In this document: in pieces, positions 6,301 to 12,301 of the stretch
Position numbering within the stretch: position 1 is the stretch's first letter
Layout: every line of letters starts with the position of its first letter
DNA from: Verrucomicrobiota bacterium
GTDB taxonomy: Bacteria; Verrucomicrobiota; Verrucomicrobiia; Chthoniobacterales; UBA10450
NCBI GenBank assembly: GCA_003219995.1
Contig: QHRC01000068.1
Span: forward strand, 12,401 to 24,701
Reading direction: 5' to 3'
Length of the DNA stretch: 12,301 bases
Position numbers and translations under genes: made by a program
The notes under the pieces: generated by a model
Told to the model about the DNA's origin: nothing
What the model saw: only the letters and a program-made list of their open reading frames with translations
Database searches by the model: none

Positions 6301-7452
6301 ATGACTGTCTCCACCGATCTGCCGCAAATCCTCGTTATCGATGACGAAGTGGGCCCCCGCGAGAGCCTGCGGATGCTATTGAAGCCGGACTATCAGGTGC
6401 ACACCGCGGATTGCGTCGAAGCGGGAATGAAACTCCTGAAAGAGAAACAACCCGACACAATCGTGATGGACATCCGGATGCCCGGCATCACCGGAATCGA
6501 TGGTTTACGCAAGATTCGCGAGATCGATCCTCATCTTTCCGTTATCATGTTGACCGGCTTCGGTGCCCTGGAAACTGCCAAGGAAGCGCTCCGACTTGGA
6601 GCCAACGATTACATTAGCAAGCCTTTTGACGCGGGCGAAATGCGTGACATCATCGGGCGCAATGTCGAACGCACGCGCCTCCACCGGACAAGTGAACATG
6701 CGGCAGCCGAGGTCAAGGAATTAAATAATCGCTTGCGCAAAGAACTGGCGCGGAAGGAGCGGCTGGCCTCCCTCGGCCAGGCTTCAGCCGAGTTCGTTCA
6801 TGATTTGGGCAATCCGCTCACCATCGTTTGGGGTTACGTGCAACTTCTCGCCAAAAAGCTGGAACGTTCCGAAAACGGAGGTGCCACACACAATGCCACT
6901 TCGATTAAAGAACTGAATATCATCGAGCAAAATGTGAGGCTTTGCCGTGAGCTTCTGACCATGTGGCAAAGTTATGGCAGCGCCGAAGCGTTACCGCATA
7001 AGCAGATTTCGGTCTCCACCGTCCTCCGTGAAGTGATCAAAGCAGTCGATGCGCTGGCGACGCAGAGCGGAGTCGATCTGCAGTCCAATATCTGTGAGCA
7101 CGCGTGCACGGTTCTTGGGGACCCTGTCCAAATTAAACGCGCCATCCAGAACGTGATCATCAATGCGGTGCAGGCGTGTGCCGAAAGAAAAGGCTCGGTT
7201 CTGGTCACCTGCACGCAAAAAGAGTTTTACGTCGACATTCGAATCGAAGACGACGGTTCTGGAATCACACCGACGCAGATAAGCAGGATTTTCGATCCCT
7301 ATTTTACGACCAAACAAGGAAAGAGCGGCACAGGGCTCGGTCTATACATTACCCAAAAAGTTCTGGAAGATCACAACGGCTCGATCAAGGTCGATAGTAC
7401 GCCGGGTCGCCGAACGACTTTCACCATTCGCTTGCCGCTTGTGAATAGCTGA
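6301..7452 (+). CDS. Receiver-histidine kinase (response regulator with C-terminal kinase)
   Basis: This cytosolic two-component protein has an N-terminal receiver and a C-terminal kinase. In the receiver (about 8-122), Asp14/Asp15, phospho-acceptor Asp57 (MDIRMPG), Thr85 and Lys107 (SKPF) are all present, so it should be phosphorylatable. A charged helical linker (about 130-155) leads to a HisKA-type domain with His167 in FVHDLGNPL. An ATPase domain follows, with N-box Asn288, G1 DDGSGI (317-322) and G2 GTGLGL (343-348). No sensor or membrane segment exists, so input probably comes from another kinase phosphorylating the receiver. The broken kinases on the opposite strand are candidates by proximity only. 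Unlike those two, this gene is intact. The ATG at 6301 sits ten residues before the first receiver strand; no clear Shine-Dalgarno precedes it. It may be co-transcribed with the LanB-like gene 62 nt downstream. Confidence 0.9.
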   Translation: MTVSTDLPQILVIDDEVGPRESLRMLLKPDYQVHTADCVEAGMKLLKEKQPDTIVMDIRMPGITGIDGLRKIREIDPHLSVIMLTGFGALETAKEALRLGANDYISKPFDAGEMRDIIGRNVERTRLHRTSEHAAAEVKELNNRLRKELARKERLASLGQASAEFVHDLGNPLTIVWGYVQLLAKKLERSENGGATHNATSIKELNIIEQNVRLCRELLTMWQSYGSAEALPHKQISVSTVLREVIKAVDALATQSGVDLQSNICEHACTVLGDPVQIKRAIQNVIINAVQACAERKGSVLVTCTQKEFYVDIRIEDDGSGITPTQISRIFDPYFTTKQGKSGTGLGLYITQKVLEDHNGSIKVDSTPGRRTTFTIRLPLVNS

Positions 7453-7490
7453 CGTCTCGGAAAATCTTCCGGGTTTAACTTGTCAGTTCC

Positions 7491-7517
7491 CACGCGTTTG
7501 GTTTTGCTGAACGCGTG
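7491..7517 (+). promoter_or_regulatory. 8-bp hairpin containing the LanB-like start codon
   Basis: CACGCGTT (7491-7498) and AACGCGTG (7510-7517) are exact reverse complements around an 11-nt loop. The last three bases of the right arm are the GTG start codon of the LanB-like gene. In mRNA this G/C-rich stem would hide the start. Translation may therefore be limited, or helped by ribosomes or a factor opening the stem. There is no U-tract, so it does not look like a terminator of the upstream kinase gene. If translation begins elsewhere, the fold may be incidental. Confidence 0.4.
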
Positions 7518-9938
7518 CCTACTTCGTATCGAGTCGCACCGGTTTTTCTGATTCGGATGGCCGGTGTGCCATTCGAGATCGTTGAACGATTGTGCACGCC
7601 GGCAACTTCAGCAGCCGCGCGCGAGTTGCTTCTTAGGCGCGAGGAATTTTCGAACGCAAAGGCAGAGGTGGAGGAAATTCTGCGGTCCCGCACCCATGGC
7701 CTTTCCAAAGAACTATTTCGCGCCTGGCGCAAAGCGATTCGGTCGGGTACGGTGCCGCCAATAGCTGATCCGCCCTCGCGCGTATTCGCTGCCTGCTGGG
7801 ATGGTGCAGCAAAGCTGGCGGATGCTGAAGCGCACTTCGATCAGTGTCTTCAACGCGAGCTCAAAACTGCGCGCGAGGCTCTGCTCGATTCCGCCCGAAC
7901 GATCTTGCCGCCTTATCTTGTGTTTGCCGCGAAAGGATTGGGTGAACGTCTTTCCAAGCAATTTTCTTCCGGTAGTGGCGCCTTGCCGCCGCGCAACAAA
8001 AATGAGCGTGCACACGAGCGGACAATGGTTTTGTACTTGCAGCGCATTTGCGCGAAGAACGATTCGTTAAGCGCCTTTGGTCCCGGCGGGTGGGGCAAGA
8101 TCGACAAACAGATCACCCTGACTCTGACTCCCGCGCCGGGAATCGCTAAGCGAGAATCTTTTCTCGAGCGCTGGACCGCACATGGCGCAGCTGCAGCACT
8201 GAATGCGGACCCAGATATTCGCGCTGAGCTCTCTCCACGCCTTCATCCAAACGGTCGGCTTGATGGCGAGCAATTTGTCTTCGCCGAAACCGGTGAAACA
8301 CTTCAGCTCGATCAGCAAAGCGTCGCATTGCTTGCCCGCTGTGACGGCGGAACACCCGCGCATTCGCTAGGCGTCGAGATTGAATTGCTCGAACAGTTGG
8401 CGCAGCAGAACATCCTTCGCTGGGAAGTGGAGGTTCCCGCTCTCGAGCCATACGCCTTTGATGTCTTGATCTCGGATATTCTGCGGTGGCGCGATGGGCC
8501 CATTCGAAAACGATGGCTCGACTTGCTTCAACCAATTGCAGGCTCACCCGCCAAATTTGCTGGCGCGGGCGAGACCGATTCGCGCGTTCAGGTCATGGAT
8601 GAAGCGTGCGAGCGCCTCGAGCAGCTCGGCAGCGCGCGCAAAACGTCCGGTCGATTTCTCTATTCCGCGACCAATCCTATTTGCGAAGAATGTTTTCGCG
8701 AATGCGGTTTTTCAATCGGCGAAAACCTCATCAATGAGATCGCGACTGACGCCGCGCCCTGGATTGATTTTTGGCGCGACAACTATGCTTTTGTCGCAGG
8801 CCGCGTCGCCACTGGTTTGCGACAAGTGCTTGACAAGATGTCCGTCAAAAGAGACTTCGCTGTCCCGTTACCCGCGTTTTTGCATGCTTGCGAGACCGCA
8901 AACTTTCCCTTAACCGGACCGGGTCTGGTCGGCCTGGCGCATCGCGCTTTTCAAGAAGTGAAAACGGCTTTTCGCGAGCGCATGAAGCCTCACGCAGATA
9001 AGACTGAGTACAAACTCACGGCTGACGATTGCCACTTTATCCGCGACAATTTTCAATACGAGCGATTCGACGAATACACGTATCCGTCGGCCGATTTACA
9101 GCTCGCGGCGAAATCAATCGAGGCGGTCACGCGTGGCGAATATCAATGGATTCTCGCGGAGCTCCATCCGCCGGTCGCCCTGCTCCACCATGGATTTTAC
9201 TGGTCGTGTCCGGACAAAACAGGACTTTCCCATGCCCTGACCGCGACGATTTTTGGGCAGCCAAATTTTCATTTCGGGATTTTTGCAGCCGATTTCACCG
9301 CCACCACCACCGTGCACCTCTTCGATGCGCCGCCGAGATCCTGCAACTTCGTCGCCCCGCAGCGCGGCCATCCAAATTGGCCGACGGTTCGTCCTGCCGA
9401 AGCCGAAGTTTATGTCGATCAAACGAGCGGTGACGTTTGCCTTCGCAAAATCGTAACAAGCGAATATCTCGGCTCGTTTGCGCGTAACTGGATCATTCCG
9501 CTTGGCTTTCATCCATTTCAATTCGGGATGACGCCGCAGATGCCGCGATTGCGTTGCGGAAAAGTTATCGTCCAGCGCCGCTCCTGGACAATAACGCTGA
9601 ATGAAATCGGAAAAGGCGATTTCACGGGAATTTCGCACGATCTTGTTCTTGCCATTGAACATCTGCGCGTGGAGAGGGATTTGCCGCGCTTTATTTACAT
9701 TCGCCCGACCGAGCACGCGCTTCGACGCAGCGGCGCGGAAGGACGCGATAAGGATACAAAGCCCGTCTTTGTTGATCTTGAGAGTTACCTTTTTCTCGAA
9801 ATCTTCCATCGCTGGCTGACCAAATCGGGCGAGCTTGAAGTGACCGAGATGCTGCCCGATCCGGATCATTTGCTCTGGAAAGAAACGGACGGTCGCCGGA
9901 CCTTCGAGTTGCGTACACTCATTATTCCGCGCTCATGA
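7515..9938 (+). CDS. LanB-like (lantibiotic dehydratase-type) enzyme without elimination domain; PEARL candidate
   Basis: The 807-residue protein matches the glutamylation (N-terminal) part of class I lantibiotic dehydratases. It opens YRVAPVFLIRMAGVPF, the usual start of the family. AKNDSLSAFGPGGWGKI (180-196) fits the conserved 'K.S..F..fG' region. GKVIVQRRSW (682-691) and the end segment LPRFIYIRP (723-731) ... KPVFVDLESYL ... LEVTEMLPDP (775-784) are LanB hallmarks. The roughly 300-residue SpaB_C elimination domain that completes full LanB enzymes (about 1000 residues) is absent. Such short LanB proteins either work with a separate elimination partner or are PEARLs, which use aminoacyl-tRNA to add amino acids to a scaffold peptide. 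No partner or obvious precursor is in the window. A C-x2-C-x3-C cluster (390-397) is notable. The start is GTG at 7515; a stop at 7476-7478 limits the upstream frame. The stop overlaps parA as ATGA. Confidence 0.85.
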   Translation: MPTSYRVAPVFLIRMAGVPFEIVERLCTPATSAAARELLLRREEFSNAKAEVEEILRSRTHGLSKELFRAWRKAIRSGTVPPIADPPSRVFAACWDGAAKLADAEAHFDQCLQRELKTAREALLDSARTILPPYLVFAAKGLGERLSKQFSSGSGALPPRNKNERAHERTMVLYLQRICAKNDSLSAFGPGGWGKIDKQITLTLTPAPGIAKRESFLERWTAHGAAAALNADPDIRAELSPRLHPNGRLDGEQFVFAETGETLQLDQQSVALLARCDGGTPAHSLGVEIELLEQLAQQNILRWEVEVPALEPYAFDVLISDILRWRDGPIRKRWLDLLQPIAGSPAKFAGAGETDSRVQVMDEACERLEQLGSARKTSGRFLYSATNPICEECFRECGFSIGENLINEIATDAAPWIDFWRDNYAFVAGRVATGLRQVLDKMSVKRDFAVPLPAFLHACETANFPLTGPGLVGLAHRAFQEVKTAFRERMKPHADKTEYKLTADDCHFIRDNFQYERFDEYTYPSADLQLAAKSIEAVTRGEYQWILAELHPPVALLHHGFYWSCPDKTGLSHALTATIFGQPNFHFGIFAADFTATTTVHLFDAPPRSCNFVAPQRGHPNWPTVRPAEAEVYVDQTSGDVCLRKIVTSEYLGSFARNWIIPLGFHPFQFGMTPQMPRLRCGKVIVQRRSWTITLNEIGKGDFTGISHDLVLAIEHLRVERDLPRFIYIRPTEHALRRSGAEGRDKDTKPVFVDLESYLFLEIFHRWLTKSGELEVTEMLPDPDHLLWKETDGRRTFELRTLIIPRS

Positions 9939-10753
9939 AAATCGTCGCAATCGCCAACCAAAAAGGCGGCGTAGGCAAGACGACGACCGCCGTGAACCTC
10001 AGTTGCGCGCTGGCCGAGCGCGGTGTGCGCGTTTTACTTATCGATCTAGATCCGCAGGCCAACGCGACAAGCGCGCTTGGCCTGCAGGATCTTGAAGCCG
10101 ATAGTATTTACGATTCGCTCTTGAGCGGCGCTTCCATTGCCGACAAAATTCTGCCCTCCCGGACCAAGCATCTCTTCATTGTTCCGGCGAATCTCGATCT
10201 CGCCGGAGCGGAGGTAGAAATCGCGCGGATGAGCGATCATCTCATGCGCCTGGCGAAGGCGTTGTCGATCTTGCGCACGGACCAGACTTTCGATTTTGTT
10301 CTCCTCGATTGTCCACCCTCGCTCGGCATTCTAATGACGAACGCGCTGGCTGCCGCTGAGGAAATTCTCACGCCAATCCAGTGCGAGTATTTCGCGCTCG
10401 AGGGGATTGTAAAAATCGTTCACGTCGTCGAGCAAGTGCGCGACTCCGGCGCGAACGAACAGGTCGAGATCGGCGGCATTGTCATGACGATGTTCGATAG
10501 CCGCACTAACTTGAGCGCGCAGGTCGTGGCGGAAGTTCGCCAGCATTTTGGCGAGCGCGTTTATCAAACCGTCATCCCGCGCACCGTGCGGTTAAGTGAA
10601 GCCCCAAGTTTTGGTAAATCGATTCTGGAACATGATTCGCACGGAGCGGGAGCGCACGCATATCGCGCCCTCGCCCGCGAATTCATTAAGCGGCACCCAT
10701 CGCCAACCATTGCTCGCGAATCAGGGCGAACACTTGAGTCGGAGATCCTCTGA
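9935..10753 (+). CDS. ParA/Soj-type partition ATPase
   Basis: This is a deviant Walker-type ATPase of the chromosomal ParA/Soj/MinD superfamily; members dimerise on ATP and bind DNA non-specifically to move cargo. Visible features are the deviant Walker A KGGVGKTTT (10-18, signature Lys10 and Lys15), A' motif DLDPQANAT (37-45), LAGAEVEI (89-96) and Walker B LLDCPPSLG with Asp125. Near the end comes RTVRLSEAPSFGKSI, standard for Soj-like proteins. No N-terminal helix-turn-helix is present. ParA genes are normally followed by parB; here the next gene is an unrelated acetyltransferase on the opposite strand. The ATG overlaps the LanB-like stop by ATGA, tying its expression to that enzyme. About 20 residues extend past the usual C-terminus and overlap the convergent gene. 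It may be a cargo-positioning ParA rather than the main chromosome segregation one. Confidence 0.93.
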   Translation: MKIVAIANQKGGVGKTTTAVNLSCALAERGVRVLLIDLDPQANATSALGLQDLEADSIYDSLLSGASIADKILPSRTKHLFIVPANLDLAGAEVEIARMSDHLMRLAKALSILRTDQTFDFVLLDCPPSLGILMTNALAAAEEILTPIQCEYFALEGIVKIVHVVEQVRDSGANEQVEIGGIVMTMFDSRTNLSAQVVAEVRQHFGERVYQTVIPRTVRLSEAPSFGKSILEHDSHGAGAHAYRALAREFIKRHPSPTIARESGRTLESEIL

Positions 10754-11213
10754 AGAGAATTTCCTTTTCGAAAGTCATGCCGATTTTTTCGGCGACGCGC
10801 CGCGACGGAATATTGTCGTAATGAATGAGCGAAATAACGCGCGGAAGTTTCAGGTCGCGAAAAGCGTGATCGCGCACCGCGCGCGCTGCTTCGGTGGTGA
10901 TGCCTTTGTTCCAGTAGTGAGGGTGCAAACGATAACCAATTTCGATGTCGTCACTTTGCTCGATATGCTGGTGATAGAAGCCGCAATAGCCGATCAGCAC
11001 GGCGGTATTGCGGAAGATCATCGCGAAAAGCGAGGGCAATCCACGATTCTGCCAGCCGATTAGTTTGTTAAGAAATTCAAGTGTTTGTTCTCGCGAATAG
11101 ACGCCGAGAGAGAAGCGCATGAAATCCGGGTTCATCATCAACTCGCTCATAAGATCGACGTCTTGCTGCCGGAACGGGCGCAGGATTAATCGGCGGGTTT
11201 CAAGAATGGCCAT
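10686..11213 (-). CDS. GNAT-family N-acetyltransferase, RimJ/RimL type
   Basis: This 175-residue cytosolic acetyl-CoA-dependent acetyltransferase begins ETRRLILRPFRQQD (5-18), the stereotyped opening of the RimJ/RimL branch. IGYCGFYH (a central beta strand), IEIGYRLHPHYWNKGITTEA (motif A region, with the W.KG..TEA acetyl-CoA loop) and NIPSRRVAEKIGM (motif B, 'N..S..v.eK.Gm') follow in order. Members acetylate ribosomal protein N-termini, small amines or antibiotics; the substrate here cannot be inferred. The ATG at 11213 starts five residues before the conserved TRRL. The last 68 nt overlap the 3' end of parA tail to tail. The UdgX gene diverges from it across 51 nt. Confidence 0.9.
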   Translation of the reverse strand: MAILETRRLILRPFRQQDVDLMSELMMNPDFMRFSLGVYSREQTLEFLNKLIGWQNRGLPSLFAMIFRNTAVLIGYCGFYHQHIEQSDDIEIGYRLHPHYWNKGITTEAARAVRDHAFRDLKLPRVISLIHYDNIPSRRVAEKIGMTFEKEILFRGSPTQVFALIREQWLAMGAA

Positions 11214-11264
11214 TGCTTATCCAAGCACAAACAGTGCGCCAGTTTCGATTTAATAAACGGGAAC

Positions 11265-11906
11265 ATGCCAGCGATTGAGAAAGAATATGCGCGCCCGGCT
11301 GCGCCGCCGGCGACATCGAGTTTGAGTGCGACGCGCGCAGCCGCCCGGGATTGCACGGCCTGTCATCTTTACAAACGGGCGACCCAAACCGTCTTCGGCG
11401 AAGGACCAAAACACGCGACGATCATGTTGGTGGGCGAACAACCAGGCGATTCCGAAGATGTGGCCGGAAAACCTTTCGTCGGGCCGGCTGGAAAAATCCT
11501 CGATCGCGCCCTGGCGGAGGCGGGGATCAATCGGAACGAGGTTTACGTCACAAATGCGGTCAAGCATTTCAAATGGGAGCCGCGCGGGAAGCGGCGAATC
11601 CATCAGAAACCCAACTCGCGCGAAATCGCCGCCTGCCGGCCCTGGCTCGAGGCGGAACTGCGTCTTATAAAACCGAAGCTCCTGGTCTGCCTCGGCTCGA
11701 CTGCCGGCCAGACAATTTTCGGTCCATCTTTTCGCGTGACGCGCGAGCGCGGCAAAGTCTTGTCTTCGAAGTTCGCACCAAAAGTGGTGACGACGGTTCA
11801 TCCTTCCTCGTTACTGCGCCAACCGGATGAAATGTCGCGCGACCGCGAGTACGCGCGTTTCGTTGTCGATCTTCGCGTCGCTTTGAAAGCGGCCGGCGAA
11901 GGATAA
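11265..11906 (+). CDS. udgX: UdgX-type uracil-DNA glycosylase (covalent uracil-DNA binder)
   Basis: This 213-residue member of the uracil-DNA glycosylase superfamily lies close to family 4. Four cysteines for a 4Fe-4S cluster are visible: Cys30 and Cys33 (DCTACHLY), Cys124 (AACRPW) and Cys142 (LVCLGS). Motif A is GEQPGDSED (57-65), followed by GKPFVGPAG (68-76). The second motif is HPSSLLR (179-185). The GKRRIH loop (108-113) after the central YVTNAVKH strand is diagnostic for UdgX. In the mycobacterial enzyme the His of that loop attacks the deoxyribose, leaving the protein covalently attached to DNA at the uracil site. His113 is the equivalent here. It probably acts in uracil repair or in flagging uracil-containing DNA. 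The ATG at 11265 is preceded by a weak GGGAA-type ribosome site; about 20 variable residues precede the core. Confidence 0.93.
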   Translation: MPAIEKEYARPAAPPATSSLSATRAAARDCTACHLYKRATQTVFGEGPKHATIMLVGEQPGDSEDVAGKPFVGPAGKILDRALAEAGINRNEVYVTNAVKHFKWEPRGKRRIHQKPNSREIAACRPWLEAELRLIKPKLLVCLGSTAGQTIFGPSFRVTRERGKVLSSKFAPKVVTTVHPSSLLRQPDEMSRDREYARFVVDLRVALKAAGEG

Positions 11907-11923
11907 AAAATGTTGCTTACTGC

Positions 11924-11988
11924 TGTAGCCACCGGCCTGTGGCCGGTTCGAGGCGAATACCAAAGCGGCGCACAGCGCCGTGGCTACA
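11924..11988. repeat. Y-shaped palindromic element (nested hairpins)
   Basis: The outer arms TGTAGCCAC (11924-11932) and GTGGCTACA (11980-11988) are perfect reverse complements. Inside lie two more hairpins. One is ACCGGCC-TGT-GGCCGGT (11931-11947). The other is CGGCGC-ACA-GCGCCG (11966-11980). The whole folds as an outer stem carrying two arms; the outer and inner stems share a few bases, so they partly compete. It sits 17 nt after the udgX stop in a 99-nt gap between convergent genes. It resembles REP-type dispersed palindromes. A transcription-stopping or RNA-end-protecting role is possible, but there is no U-run. Confidence 0.7.
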
Positions 11989-12005
11989 AGCTTTGCCGAG
12001 TCGCG

Positions 12006-12301
12006 TTACGGCTTTGGTGAAGCCGAACCCTTTGGTGAGGCCGAAGCTTTTGGAGAAGCGGTAGGCGAAGCCGCGGCTTCGAGCGTGCCATCAGGATTCT
12101 TCCAATACGAACCGCTGACCTCTTCATTCTCCACAATGTCTTTTATCGTCGCAGCGTTGCCGCCTTTCGTCACCGTGGTTTTGTCTGTAACTTTAAAGAC
12201 ACGCGTTTTCTCCTTGCCCGCAGTCGTAAATGTTTTTGCTTTCTGATCGACCGCCGAAATCATTCCGTGAAATGGAAAAGGGCGCGCAGTTTGTTTCCTA
12301 G
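12006..12301 (-). CDS. Small probably secreted protein, DUF5666-like, 5' end outside the window
   Basis: The reverse frame is open from the window edge to the TAA at 12008-12006. The first visible residues, RKQTARPFPFHGMISAVDQK, run through a Met at 12263. That Met is internal, because 'PFPFHG.ISAVD..AKTFT' is one continuous beta-rich motif. The annotated start must therefore lie beyond 12301, where a signal peptide would be expected. The body (AKTFT, RVFKVTDKTTVTK, ATIKDI, GSYWKNPDGTLEA) follows the 'G.V..VD....tF.V...T.i......dl..G..V.g.....dGtl.A' pattern of small OB/DUF5666-like secreted proteins. The last 21 residues are a low-complexity Ala-Ser-Pro-Lys tail (PTASPKASASPKGSASPKP), probably flexible. 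Function is unknown; the localisation is inference, since the N-terminus is not visible. Confidence 0.65.
   Translation of the reverse strand, partial: RKQTARPFPFHGMISAVDQKAKTFTTAGKEKTRVFKVTDKTTVTKGGNAATIKDIVENEEVSGSYWKNPDGTLEAAASPTASPKASASPKGSASPKP

Noticed and set aside
7491..7517. The hairpin after the receiver-kinase gene as an intrinsic terminator
   Set aside because: There is no T-tract after the stem, and the right arm is already the start of the next gene.
8146..9918. Minus-strand open frames of up to 251 codons opposite the LanB-like gene
   Set aside because: The plus frame matches LanB motifs along its entire length; the reverse frames have no recognisable domain and no supporting start context.
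11250..11801. Minus-strand 183-codon frame across the glycosylase gene
   Set aside because: It lies antisense to the clearly recognised UdgX coding sequence and shows no motifs.
11980..12246. Plus-strand frame beginning MATSFAESRYGFGEAE with Phe-Gly-Glu-Ala repeats
   Set aside because: Its repeats are the antisense image of the Ala-Ser-Pro-Lys tail; the minus frame has a coherent beta-rich domain.

Overview
The window (12,301 bp, G+C well above half, dense in genes) looks like chromosome from an environmental bacterium. My best guess is a soil Verrucomicrobia/Spartobacteria-type lineage. That guess rests on a DUF5666-like small secreted protein with an S/P/K tail, a UdgX-type uracil-DNA glycosylase, a LanB-like orphan, and a dispersed-looking Y-shaped palindrome. 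No rRNA or other strong taxonomic marker is present, so the assignment is inference. I see no tRNA, CRISPR array, transposase or phage gene.

Left part, minus strand (1-5942). Reading in transcription direction, a KAS I/II-fold beta-ketoacyl synthase (5942-4698) is followed 61 nt later by a membrane sensor kinase with about 8-9 membrane segments, GAF and PAS domains (4636 down to about 2894). The kinase core continues in a different frame (to 2163). An ATGA overlap leads to a receiver-like protein (2166-1615), and then to a GAF-PAS-histidine kinase (from 1645/1618 to 173). The first 29 codons of a class II fructose-bisphosphate aldolase (87-1) follow and run off the window. Both kinase genes appear broken by small frame-changing lesions. 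The receiver and the second kinase read best as one former receiver-GAF-PAS-kinase gene. The synthase keeps its active-site cysteine but has Tyr and Asn where the two catalytic histidines belong.

Middle part, plus strand (6301-10753). A divergent intergenic region of about 358 nt holds an inverted repeat and a possible 52-codon ORF. After it come an intact receiver-plus-histidine-kinase protein (6301-7452), a LanB-like enzyme without the C-terminal elimination domain (7515-9938) and a ParA/Soj ATPase (9935-10753). The LanB-like gene and parA share an ATGA stop/start overlap, so they are probably translated together. The LanB start codon lies inside a perfect 8-bp hairpin. LanB-type enzymes without the elimination domain include the PEARL enzymes, which add amino acids to peptides using aminoacyl-tRNA. 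That makes this module the most promising candidate for something undescribed.

Right part (10686-12301). A RimJ/RimL-type acetyltransferase (minus) overlaps the parA 3' end tail to tail. A UdgX uracil-DNA glycosylase (plus) carries the diagnostic KRRIH loop. A 65-nt Y-shaped palindromic element follows it. A small, probably secreted protein (minus) has its 5' end outside the window.
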